A stretch of DNA of 64,000 bases from Gamarada debralockiae (Eukaryota; Ascomycota; Leotiomycetes; Helotiales; Hyphodiscaceae), in the NCBI GenBank assembly GCA_002803225.1, contig NXFV01001492.1, forward strand, positions 62,001-126,000. The letters are read 5' to 3'. The notes under the pieces were generated by a model that was not told the DNA's origin, ran no database searches, and saw only the letters and a list, made by a program, of their open reading frames with translations. A program made the translations under genes and the position numbers. Positions 1 to 10,735 of the stretch are shown one piece after another; position 1 is the stretch's first letter, and each line of letters opens with the position of its first letter.

Positions 1-1065
1 GGTGATGAAGCGTTGTGCTGAGGGGCCTTTGGAGAGGTTTGACAGGGCGAAGAAGGAGAGGAAGGGTTCGAAGGATCCGAATAGAACTGTCAACTTATCC
101 GCTACTCTGCCTGATTTAATGGCGTGGCGGAACTGCTGGAGGACGGCGGACGCGAGTGTCTGGCCTGCGACGGCGGGAATAGTGCCAAGGGTATTTGGGG
201 AATTGAGCTCGTATTGCTGCTGTGAGGCGAAGTTGTACAGCTGGCTGAGATCATCAGAAGAAATGGGATTGCTTTGGTTGTGGTTGTATTGGTATAGCGC
301 GTACTCGTAGAGCACCGAGGCGTTGCCATAATTGATGCCAGACGGGTCGTAATCCCAGAACACGGTGGGGGCTAGGGAGTCGTAGAAAGCTTGCGTGGAT
401 GCGATTTTCGTAGAGTAGGATGGAGACTCGAGTTCCTCTGCTTGAGCAATTGCATAGTTCGTGCAGCCGATATTTCCTGCGATCCTGCACTCAAATCGTC
501 AGATTTCCGACTCTGTTTGTGGGATGCGGGGTAGGTAAAATTCAAGATTTTAGAAATGAGGAGGCTGGGAAATGTAAACCTACGAAATATAATTGAAATC
601 CAGAGAGCTGACAGTCCCAATATTAGGATACTGATATCCATCCAACGGAAATCCTTCGATACTTCCATTTGCAAGCGTATCCTGTTCGTCAAAGACAGGA
701 ACACCCCTTGGCGGGTACAAGCCCTGAAAAAATGCCATAGCACTTCCACTAACAAACTCATCGTCGGTGCTCAACGCATACAATTGCGAATTATCAATCG
801 TATTCACAGAGATGCCATTGATGGGTGCAGCCATCGTCAGTTGGGATCCATTTGAAGACGGAGCGATGTTTCGACTTCGGATAAACGCCCCAGCTTCAAG
901 GAGCTGGTTTGCGCCAAGGGGCGAGAGATTGTAAGGCCCTGATGTCAGAGAAGGCGTTTTCTCGCCATGGAATACGTAGACTACTGATGCCCAAACAACT
1001 TGGGTGGATTGAGCGAATGCTGTTGCGAACAGCCCAAGCAAGGCTGTGAGGTGGAGGAGCGCCAT
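1..1065 (-). CDS. Secreted histidine-phosphatase-like protein (3' end beyond the left edge)
   Basis: Two exons are visible: 1065-584 and 484 to the window edge, split by a 99-nt GT..AG intron (583-485). The start is ATG at 1065. Residues 1-18 form a signal peptide, so the product is probably secreted or wall-associated. The histidine-phosphatase (phytase/acid phosphatase) signature appears at residues 29-38 as VVYVFHGEKT. The family normally has RHG with a catalytic Arg before His; here that position is Phe32. The exon 2 reading continues with GNIGCTNYAIAQAEE and an FEPFLSFFALS-like stretch expected in the C-terminal half of this fold. The C-terminal HD/HE motif lies outside the window. Catalysis is uncertain because of the Arg substitution; fungal paralogues with this change may be non-catalytic (inference). 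Confidence 0.75.
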
Positions 1066-2001
1066 GGTGCGCGGCGCTCTGATCAGACGAATTTACGAAT
1101 TCTCGACACCAGCAGCGCAATGCGAAACTTTCGCAAGATTTAAAAAGTAGAAAGCGATGAGGGGCAGAGAAAATAAAAGAAAGAGAAGAAGAAAGCTATG
1201 AGGCCAAGATAGCATTCGGCGATCCCATAGCAGGAGAGCTCTATCCCTAGCTTGAGCTGTACCTCCCTCACGATGTGAAGAAGCTAGACTTGCTCAGCGA
1301 TAGTATTCTGCACACAATCACGCGAGGGGAAGCAGTAATTGGAGGAAGGTGCATCTATCCGGCGCAAGAGGTGGGGTGGTGTGGTCGAGGAAGGTGCCAT
1401 GGCTGGGAGAGCGTCCATGTGCCGTGTGGAAAGACAACGTTATCCCGCTATCTGTTGGTGCTTATCGACCACTATCGAATATTGCGCTGCTGGGAAGGCA
1501 GTTGACAAGGGTGTGTAAGCTTGAATGATATCATATCGACCCCGCATGCAGCCTTGAGGGCTGTTTGCGAGGCGTAATATTTCAAATTGATCGAGGTCGC
1601 AGAGCTCGAAGTATAGGTGCGCATGTTTAGAAGAAGATACATTAATCTAGCAGCTTTGAATAATTGCAATAAAGACTCTCAAATAGAGCAGTTTGGTAAG
1701 CAATTGTTCTTGAATTTCAAGCTTATCAACATCCTTGCAGTGTTCTACCATAGGCCGAGGCCAGATGGGGGGAATGGAGGATAGTGAGGTGAGACTTCAC
1801 CAATAATTAAGGTGGCTGGGAGCCCCCAAAAAATATGGAGAAAAGAGTTTGACGGATGTTACACATGTGATGCTTTTTCACGCACGATCCGATCATCTGC
1901 GAATGTTCTCTGATCAATTTTGTTTTGATTCGTAGCACAGCTAGCTATTTGTATACACATTTTCGGTTTCCTTTCGTTCCCATTCCCATTACCATAAGAG
2001 C
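1066..2001. other. Intergenic
   Basis: This stretch lies between the phosphatase start and the aldehyde dehydrogenase stop. The short ORFs here show no codon-like composition, splice structure or family motif. The part next to 1065 should hold the phosphatase promoter and the part next to 2002 the dehydrogenase 3' UTR. Nothing else was recognised. Confidence 0.6.
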
Positions 2002-3622
2002 TTAACCAAAAAGAGCATCAGCAAGGCGGATGGAAACAGACTTCGTTTGTGTGTAGTTGGCTAACGCAGCCTCGCCGAGCTCTCGTCCGATACCTGACTC
2101 CTTGTATCCACCGAATGGAACCTGGTGGTGCAGCATGTTGTATGAGTTGACCCAGACGGTACCAGCACGGATTTCGTTGGAGACGCGGATGGCAGTGTTA
2201 AGGTTGGAGGTGTGGATGGCGGCGGCAAGGCCGTATGTGGAGTTGTTTCCGGTCTTGATGATCTCCTCCTCAGTCTCGAACTTGGCGATCGAGCAGACGG
2301 GGCCGAAGATCTCCTCTTGCATGATCTTCATGTCCTCAGTGACGTTGGAGAAGATGGTGGGTTGGATGAAATATCCCTTGTCACCGTGGCGCTCACCACC
2401 AGTCACAACGGTGGCACCCTCCTTCTTACCCTCCTGAATGTAACCCATGATACGGTCATATTGCAGTTGGGATATTTGTGGGCCTTGGAAGGTGTCGGCG
2501 CTGAATGGGTCACCGACCTTGTTTTGGAGAGCACGAGCCTTAAATCGCTCAACGAACGTGTCGTAGATACCAGATTGGACGTAGACACGTGAGCCAGCAC
2601 AGCAGCATTGACCGTGGTTGAAGAAGATACCGAAATTGACCCAGGATATGGCGTTCTCAATATCGGCGTCGTTGAAGACGATGTTTGGTGACTTTCCTCC
2701 GAGCTCAAGAGTGACCTTCTTCAAGTTGGAGCCAGCTGCGGCCTTCATGATTTGACGGCCAACAACGGTAGATCCAGTGAACGCGACCTTGTCAACATCC
2801 ATGTGGGATGAAATGGCAGCACCAGCTACCTTTCCGAAACCGGAAATAATGTTGATGACTCCTGGTGGGAAACCAGCCTCCTTGACGAGATTGGCGGCAA
2901 CGAGAGCGGAGAGAGGAGTCTGCTCAGCAGTCTTGAGAACAACGGTGTTACCAGTGGCAACAGCGGGACCGATCTTCCATGCCCACATGAGCAATGGGAA
3001 GTTCCATGGGATAATTTGACCGCAAACACCGATCTATGATATTCGTCAGATGAGAACAATTCGGAGTGAAAATAATTTGCAAACTTACGGGTTCTTGTCT
3101 TGTGTAGGTGAAGGTATCTGGGTTTGTGTCGATAACCTTGCCCTCAATCTTATCGGCCCAACCACCGTAGTATCTCAAGCAGCCAGCAACCATGGAAACA
3201 TCGACCTTTGCCATTCCAATCGCCTTTCCGTTGTCGAGCGACTCAACAGCAGCCAAGAGATCGATGTTCTTCTCAATCAAGTTCGCAAGGTTGACGAGGA
3301 GCTTGCCTCGTTGTTCTGGTGTCTCCCTTCTCCATGTCGTCTCGAATGCCTTGCGGGCAGCTGCTACCGCGATATCGACATCCTTCTCTGTGGCCTCGGA
3401 AACGGAGCAGATAACTTCTTCGGTGGCAGGATTGATGGTCTCGAAGGTCTTTCCGTCGACACCCTTAACCCACTCGTTGTTGATGAACCTGACGAGTGAA
3501 CATGTTAGTGCTGACAGGGGAAGTGTGGATTGCGGGGTACCGCAATTGCAACAATGAACTTACAATCCCGTAGGTTGAGTGTACTTGCCAGTGGATGGCG
3601 TGGAGAGTTCAGTTGAAGTCAT
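2002..3622 (-). CDS. NAD(P)-dependent aldehyde dehydrogenase
   Basis: Exons are 3622-3564, 3488-3089 and 3033-2002, with two short introns, giving 496 aa, the usual length of a cytosolic class 1/2 ALDH. The enzyme oxidises aldehydes such as acetaldehyde to acids. Family hallmarks are in order: PWNFP near residues 162-166, the cofactor-binding FTGSTVVG stretch, the general base Glu263 in [10 protein letters not shown], the nucleophile Cys297 in [15 protein letters not shown], and [13 protein letters not shown] near the C-terminus. No targeting sequence is evident, so the cytosol is likely. All splice phases close (59+400+1032 nt = 497 codons). It is most similar in type to fungal aldA/Ald5-like proteins; the exact substrate cannot be read from the sequence. 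Confidence 0.95.
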
Positions 3623-5436
3623 GATGAATGTATTTATTGTGCGTTGGGTATCTCAGTTGTTTGTTTTGGCACGAAGATGAATAAATGAGGAGAAAGAAGA
3701 CGGGAAACAAGGGGCGGGGTATGTTGACTACAAGTACTATTTGAGAAGGTACTGCAGAGGCTCGGCTCGCGAAGGGTTTAAGACCCGATGCACGACGAAA
3801 AGCTCATTTCTGACTGTGTAGCTCAGGGATCCTTGGTATACGAGTGGACCAAATTGATCATATGGTTGGAGGAGGCGAATCTCCACCTCTCGAGCTCCAC
3901 GATTGACACAAAATTTGACAAGTCGCCATCCCGTACACCGGGAATGATCCCAAGATCAGCGGCATCCCTTTGTCCTACTCAAATTGGATGCCCTCCGCAA
4001 AACCTCTCAAGGGTTGACATTTGGATGTTCTTTGGTTGAGAACGGCGGTGATACGTCCCTTTGAGCGCCCAGCTCTGATTTGAGTGGAGGAGAGGACCTG
4101 AGGAGCTATGGGATATGTCATTAACTTTCCTTCCATCCCTCCCCTGCTCCACTATTCTCGATCACCGCCATTCTTGGTCAATCGTAAGATCTAGACTCAC
4201 CCTCCACTAATCTAACATTACATGCTCCATAATCATTCGTATCGGGAAACTTGAAGATAGATGCTGTGCAGCATTTCGGGCGAGCTTCAGTGCCGAGGTG
4301 AAGAGTTCGGTGGGCTTTCCTGCGAAGGAAACCCCGCATTTGCGACAAAGAAATGCGAGTTTCGGAGGGGCATTCAGTTTCGGCGTTAACAGTCGGACAT
4401 ATCTAGGTATCTTTTACAGTAGCACCCTCCCTTCTAGAATAGTAATCACTGCCAGACAACCCCACTGGACCGGAAAAAGTAAGAGGTACTCTGGCAATGA
4501 TATTCCCAACACGCACCCTTTCCGTTATTTTCCTTCTCGAACCCCCCCCCCCCCGATTTACTCCTTCTGCCTATCAAAAACACCATCTGCGCACCCTTTC
4601 CGTTCATCCTCATCTCATCCGATCCAAAAAATGCAGAGATGACGCCACTTCTCCACGCTTCTACGGTATCTTCCATATCCAAACTGTACCTTCCCAGTTG
4701 GTCCCTTCAAACCAATAGAGAGCTTCCCCGCAAACTAAATGTTGGGAGCTTGAGCATTGCGGGGCGTAGGCTCCGGATCACCGACGAGCCGCCCATCCAT
4801 GGCCATTGTGGGGAAATGCCACACTTTTGAAGCTATCCGTTAACATGCTTGGTAGTTATGGACCAACGGGAATAACTTTCTCTCTGAGCTGAGTGTGGCG
4901 ATGATGGCGAGTCAGGCTTTCTGCAGGACGGGGCTGTTACGGCTGCTAGACTTTTCTGGGGTCTGGGTTCTGCAGATGGGGTATCTCCGTCGAGTAAGAA
5001 AGGGGACGAAAAGCAGCGAGGAGTTGAGACGGTGTGCTCGTGTGCAGTTGCAGCGAGGAAAGTGAGGCTATGCACGTGACAGGATTAATGGAGGAGACTG
5101 GAGATGGCCAGCGGCCTGGAGCTCGACCTATGTTGTCAATTTGTAAACTGTGATTTAGGAGGACCAGTCTTTTTGTGATTATTTTCCGTTGGCAGTTCTT
5201 GTAGCCCTAAAAGAGTGGCCAGAAAACCAGGGGGAGACTATTGAACTGGACACTGACAGTGTTGGTGGTTTACCTAGCATGCACAAGGGACACAAGCAAA
5301 GAGAGTTATCAAAGTAGATATACTTCTGTAGAAAGCTGTGCCCAAGACTAAGTTCAAAACCCATGATCCCAATCACTCTCTGGCCCTGAGCAACTTGAGT
5401 CCCCCCCCAAAAAAATCAATCTCTGGAATGCTTCCC
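3623..5436. other. Intergenic, 1.8 kb, with a C13 homopolymer
   Basis: This is the upstream region of the aldehyde dehydrogenase and the downstream region of the 2EXR gene. No gene was recognised; the short ORFs at 4298-4718 lack homology cues. It contains a run of 13 C (4542-4554) and a short direct repeat, CGCACCCTTTCCGTT (near 4512 and 4589). Confidence 0.55.
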
Positions 5437-6302
5437 TTAAGCTTCTCCTTTCCACTTCAAAGCCTTCGCTTTGCCCTTCAAACGCTTCTCCTTCCCACGA
5501 GTGGCTTTTGCAATGAACGTCTTAATATTTCTATTGGCTCGTCGCGCATGGTCCATCTCGATGCCTTTAAGTCTTCTCCGTGACACGGAGCGCGGAGATT
5601 GAGGAATATGATGATGGCAGCATCTGATGCGAACAGGTCGTTCTTCTGGCTCTTCCATTTCGAAGGAGAGGTTTCCTTCTCCACTCAGGCACGTCAGGAC
5701 CTCCGTCACCTCTGTCAATTCCAGAAAATCCATAAATGGAAAGTCTCCATCGGCGCGCAGGTTGCTGGAACTAGAAATATACTGTGTGCAAGGTCAGTGG
5801 CTTTCCTGCAGGAGGTTATGAGCTGTGTCAAAGGACGCACAGCAACGCAACGCATCCATAGAGTACATACATTCTCGAGAATTTCAGAGCCCATCGCCAC
5901 TCTTTTACAATTGCAATACAAGGAACTTGCGTCGACTCTCTCTAAGAACCCTCCTTCAGGATGGCTGAAGCCATCATTGAAGAATATAGTATCCTTCTCC
6001 CAGTCCACGTGGGCACCAGTAAAATGCGGCCCAAACTTGAGAGGCTGGTATCTTGGAAGTGAAGCAAGACGAGATGCGGAGCAGATATGGAGCAAGGGTG
6101 GTGTCAGGGTGGGAGAGACAAAGTTGTGTCTACGCTTCTGATATGAGAGTTCAATGATGCGGGGGTCGAGATCAGAAGCCACATATTTCCAGATTTGGAG
6201 CTGGATTTCGACCGGGAGCTTTTGTATCGGTAACATCGTCAAATCTGCGGCTTGAAGTGTGAATGTTGGATGGAGGAGAGACACCTGCAGGTTTGGTTGC
6301 AT
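5437..6302 (-). CDS. 2EXR domain protein
   Basis: Exons are 6302-5871 and 5781-5437 with an 89-nt intron (GTATGT..ACACAG), about 258 aa. The N-terminus carries the fungal 2EXR signature: KLPVEIQLQIWKYVASD, then DPRIIEL, then PPLLHICSASR. These proteins are abundant in plant-associated ascomycetes and have no established biochemical role. The C-terminus is acidic and then strongly basic (RGKEKRLKGKAKALKWKG), which could favour nucleic-acid binding or nuclear location (inference). The start is ambiguous: ATG at 6302 or the in-frame ATG at 6236, which lies just before the 2EXR motif and would shorten the protein by 22 residues. Confidence 0.75.
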
Positions 6303-7266
6303 CCGACTGAACAAGTCCAGCGGATCTACGTTAGGAGGCAGAGATAGCTTGGCGATCTTGAAAGGAAGGGAGAAGTCTGGGTTGCTTTATACTGCACGGT
6401 TTCCGTGTGATGCAAAGTTAGCAATGTATGACGTCTGTTCGAGACAGGTTCCATGGTTCCAGTTCCAGGCAGAATAGGCATCCGCGGTGATTCCACTGGG
6501 AAGATATAACCTGCAGCTTACAGAACACCCTCTCGTAAGTTTGCATCGCAAATCCCTAGGATGAAACATCCACAACGGCGCTGATGACTTACATGCTCTG
6601 TAGGTCTAGGTTCCAATGCGGCAACGGTTGGGTTGCTGTCCCTCTCTTGGGGAATTGGTTGCAAGTGATTCCGGAGAGAAAATGACCAGAAAATTGCATT
6701 TAATGTAGACTTTTCAGAGTCTAATCCTCGTGAGGTGTTGATTAGGATACACCGGATTCCTCATATCATCCCATGTGATAGGTAGAAAGAGAATCCTGCC
6801 ATCGTCCCCAATTCCCTGGTTCCCTCGCTGCTGACTAAGAATTCGACTTGAATTTTAGATTCCTTTCCGAAGTGTGGATTTTTGCGACGATGAAATGAAC
6901 TTTGAGATACTTCTCAAAGTATTTATCGAATAAACAGGAAATTTTGAGTATTTGCAATTTGTCTACTGCTGTTCTTATACCTAGACATCTTGCCACAGTC
7001 CATGCGAAGTTATCAGTGGATTTTTGAAATTTTGGTTTCTTTCAGTGTTGTGTATCGAAAAGAGGGTAGGGGCTTTTTCTGAGGGTGCCAGATCTAGGGT
7101 ACCGATAAGGACTAGCCGTCGCCCGCAGCAGAGAAATCTTCGCTTTTGCTTGAGCCTTGAGGTCATCTTCATTCACTAACCTACGTCGCGTCACTTTAAG
7201 ACAAACTGTTACCTCATTCACTTACTTTCTGACAATCGAAAAGTGAATGCTGCAACTGCTGCCGCC
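6303..7266. other. Divergent intergenic region
   Basis: This region separates the starts of the 2EXR gene (-) and the telomere-binding-factor-like gene (+), so it should contain both promoters. No further gene, repeat or recognisable site was seen. Confidence 0.55.
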
Positions 7267-9500
7267 ATGGCTTCCTCAACTGATGGCAAGTACACCCTTG
7301 ATCAACCACCGGAGCAACAGCAGAGAGTACCACGATGGATCTAAATTAGAGAGCGCCATATTGGTACTTGGCTAACAGACATCTATTTCCAGATGTTCCA
7401 ATTAAACATGAATTGCCATATCCGGCCGATTCGATCCCCCAATACTCGCCGCAGTCGCCCGTGCTGAAGCGCCGTCACTCAGAGGAGCCCGACGAGATGG
7501 GCGAAAAGCGACAGAGAGTTGATGCTGGTCCGACAAGTGCAGTTATACCTGATGATGATATGGCAGCGATTCTTGCACAAGCGACAGCAGCTGCGACACA
7601 AGGGATCGAGGAGGCTATGGAACAGGCACAGGAGGATGACGAGCCCAGTCTGTTTCTGGATCGGGACGAGGTTAGGGAAGAGCAGCCCCCTCTTTTCCTA
7701 TCTGACCCCCATCTGTCCATGCGAATTCTGAGTCTGCCGGTATTGGAAAGCCTGGTAAGAAACAGCCATACTCCAATGTTTCAGCCAATACTAATTACTT
7801 CCAAGTCAACCCAGATCCTCTCTACACTGGCACAAGGCCCCTATTCGGAGACAATCAGGATCGTCACGGAGCCGGAATCGGATTTCGGACAAGCATATGC
7901 TACATTGAAGATGCTTTTCGATGAAACCAAGAAGATTTACTCTCGACAGGCACCTTTCCTTTCTGCAGATGAACTCAATATCCAAGAACCTGAACATCGA
8001 GCAACGATCCGTACTACAAATCTCGCCACATTCGTATCAAGTGTTTTTGGAGGACAAGATGTAGGATTCTACGAACTCAATGATCATTTCATCGAGACTT
8101 TCACTCCTGAGGGCGAACCTTTGAAGAAGGTACCGGGAGAGCTGTTCTTGAACCTTAAGACACAGATGTACCTTTCTGCCGTTTCTCAAGAGGAGCAAGA
8201 GCGGACCAAGGAGGATATACTGGAAGATCTCTTTCCCTTGAATCTCGAAGATTCTCTGGCCACTCGGCACCTTGGGACTCCACTGTTCCCGAGTGAGCTC
8301 AAGTTCATTGAATCATCCAAAGCACGCCGGGAGTACCTCATGAACCAGCCGAGTGATGTAGACTCAATCCGTAAGCCAATGCCTCAACTCTTCAGGAGCT
8401 GAAATTAACCAAATCACAGAGGCACTATCCGAGAAGTATGCTTGGGAGGATTTCTTACGAAGCCTCAGCATTTACCTCAGCCACGCTTATGAACCTCTGA
8501 TTGCCCCGTACATGAAACGACATGCACTCACAGCACCAGCATCTCCACTCCGTACTTTGAACCAAAATGGAAACCACAGCCAACAGAATGGTCATGATCA
8601 CAATACCAATGGTTCCAGCGAAGTCGATATCAATGCACTGGCCGAACAAGCAGCTCAAGAAGCTCTCCAAGCCTACGGTCAGGATCAGTACCAACAGCAA
8701 TCTCAACAGAACGGAGGTATGCGATTTTGTCTTTACTATCTGATTCCCCTGCTGATCTAAGGACAGGACCGCAGCAAATGTATCCACCCCAAGCTCAAAG
8801 TTCCTCGTATCATTCACAATACAACAGCGATGGCTCTGTTCCCTTTCCGACACAGACACAACCGACGCGGGTCTTGTACGAGAAAGCTCGACAAGCAGCA
8901 GTAGCAAAATCAAACCCTGGCAACGCTCGACGACCCGGACTGCCCAGTCAGCGACGACCCTGGAGTACAGAAGAGGAGAATGCACTAATGGCTGGCCTTG
9001 ATGCGGTCAAAGGGCCGCACTGGAGCCAGATCCTGGCCCTCTACGGAAACAAGGGCTCAATCAACGAGATTCTCAAGGATCGGAACCAGGTACAATTGAA
9101 GGACAAAGCGAGAAATCTCAAACTGTTCTTTTTGAAAAGCAGTATCGAAGTGCCATATTATCTACAATCCGTCACCGGAGAGCTCAAAACGAGGGCCCCA
9201 AGCCAAGCAGCACGCAAGGAAGCGGCGGAGAGAGAACGACTTGGGAGCGAGGACGAGAAAGCTCGGTTCGACAGCATCATGGCTCTGTCCCACGGACTTC
9301 GCCAGCCCCAGTATTCTCCACTACAAACTCCTCAGGCTCCTCCAGAGCACGCTCCAGATACACTCAGCAGCCCAGAACAGTTCCACGTTGTTGAGCCGGA
9401 GAATGAGGAATCTGCCATACAGCCTAATCCTCCTCCTCAAATGAGCGAGGATGACCAACTGCGCCAGCGATTAATCGAAGCTACCGAAGCCGAGAGTTGA
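7267..9500 (+). CDS. TRFH + Myb telomere-repeat-binding factor (Tbf1-like)
   Basis: Exons are 7267-7285, 7393-8370, 8420-8716 and 8767-9500 (675 aa). The first intron has a GC donor (G|GCAAGT), and only this choice keeps the frame (MASSTD joined to DVPIKHEL). The N-terminal half resembles the TRF-homology dimerisation region of fungal Tbf1. The C-terminal part has one Myb/SANT repeat at about residues 493-550: RRPWSTEEENALMAGLD, HWSQIL, then VQLKDKARNLK, the telobox form of the third helix (VDLKDKWRNL in canonical members). Such proteins bind TTAGGG-type sites at telomeres and promoters. The flanks are Gln/Pro rich. The canonical Trp in the telobox is Ala here (KARNLK), a small deviation. Confidence 0.88.
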
Positions 9501-9762
9501 AAGGATACAAACGGGCAATGTTACCTTCTAACTTCCTCCTTGCTTTGGAGTTTTGAATAACTGTATTGAATGGCGTTTAGAGTAACGGATCATTTCGGCA
9601 TATCTACCGCAAGCAAGCAAAGGAGTTCTCATGGATGTGAATTTATATTGTAAAGTATCAACACAAACTCCTACTTTCATATACAACAAGAATACAGACA
9701 AATCAATCACAAACGATGACCCCACCACCTCTGAACTGTTTACTTTTCGTCCAAAGCTGAAC

Positions 9763-10415
9763 TTACAGCACACTCTTCTTCCCCATCTCCTCCTCACTCC
9801 ACGCCCACAAGTTCCCCGCCAACTCCCCATCCAACGCATACTTACTAGGAACCTTCTCCTTCCCAAGCGGGACAAAATACTTCCCACTCTCCTCCTTCCC
9901 AAACCGCTCACTCGCCCACAAAACAAACTCGTATACGCTCCTTCCTCCTTGCTAATATAAGCCCCCATCTTATTCAATAGCGCCGGAAACATCAGAATAA
10001 GTGGTCCCAAGAATCTCGAATTGACTTTTAAGTCTGCGTACACGTTTCCGGGATGCACGGCCGCGGTCCAGATTTCTCCTTGGTCTCTGAGGGACGCAGA
10101 GGGTCTGTAGAGACTATTGAAGTAGTTTGAGTGAAGGATGTTGCCGAGCTTGGATTGCCCGTAGCGGGACCAGAGACCGCCTTGCTCTTGGTTTATGTCT
10201 TCGAAGTCGATTCCGCCTTTCGGTGCCATCGAGTGCCCCATCGACGTCATGTTCACAATCCTTACATCCCCTCGTTTGGAAGCTTTCGTTGTAGCTAGCA
10301 AAGTGGGGAGCAAATGATAGGTGAGGACCCAGTGGGAGAGGTAGTTCCTTTGCCACTGGCTTTCATATCCATCCTTACTTTTCTCAAATGGGACCGTTAT
10401 CCGTGTCTTTATATG
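9763..10415 (-). pseudogene. Decayed short-chain dehydrogenase/reductase
   Basis: The reading downstream of 10415 is clearly SDR-like: VPFEKSKDGYE, QWQRNYLSHWVLTYHLLPTL, the catalytic Ser in RIVNMTSMGH, and YGQSKLGN carrying the Tyr-x-x-x-Lys pair, then VHPGNVYADL. The N-terminal third with the TGxxxGIG cofactor site is absent; the frame runs into a stop just upstream of 10415. A one-base frameshift lies near 9935, after GAYTSLF; the other frame then gives ERFGKEESGKYFVPLGKE and a normal-looking C-terminus ending at 9763. The broken N-terminus and the frameshift together indicate a pseudogene of a WWOX/retinol-dehydrogenase-type SDR. Confidence 0.8.
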
Positions 10416-10735
10416 CTAGTCACCATTCCGCACCTGACCTGTTCCCAATTCGATATCCGAATGCTGCAGAGATCTGATGCTACACCAATAAGCCTCCCCG
10501 CCTTGTCCGCAAAGACTTTTGAGTTTCACGGCCGACGGGGCCGCATGACCGCGTGTTCGCCGTCGGATCCCCGAATTTATTCGCATAACTAGGGAGGTAA
10601 CCTTCATACTAGGCCCCATTGCGCTCCAATCCTTGGCACGGGGAAACTAAAAATCCCGTTCCGCTACCTAGACGTACGTTACTTAGTCTACTTAAACACA
10701 TCCAGCTCTATCTTTACTTAGTAAATTATCCCAAA
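10416..10735. other. Short intergenic region
   Basis: This is the upstream region of the amine oxidase and the place where the lost 5' part of the SDR would have been. No recognisable coding sequence remains. Confidence 0.5.

Noticed and set aside
3990..4770. CCGCA half-sites upstream of the aldehyde dehydrogenase (AlcR-like)
   Set aside because: The motif is too short to be significant by eye, and presence of AlcR in this organism is unknown.
8455..8985. 176-codon minus-strand ORF
   Set aside because: It is antisense to exons 3-4 of the telomere-factor gene, whose reading and splice sites are well supported.
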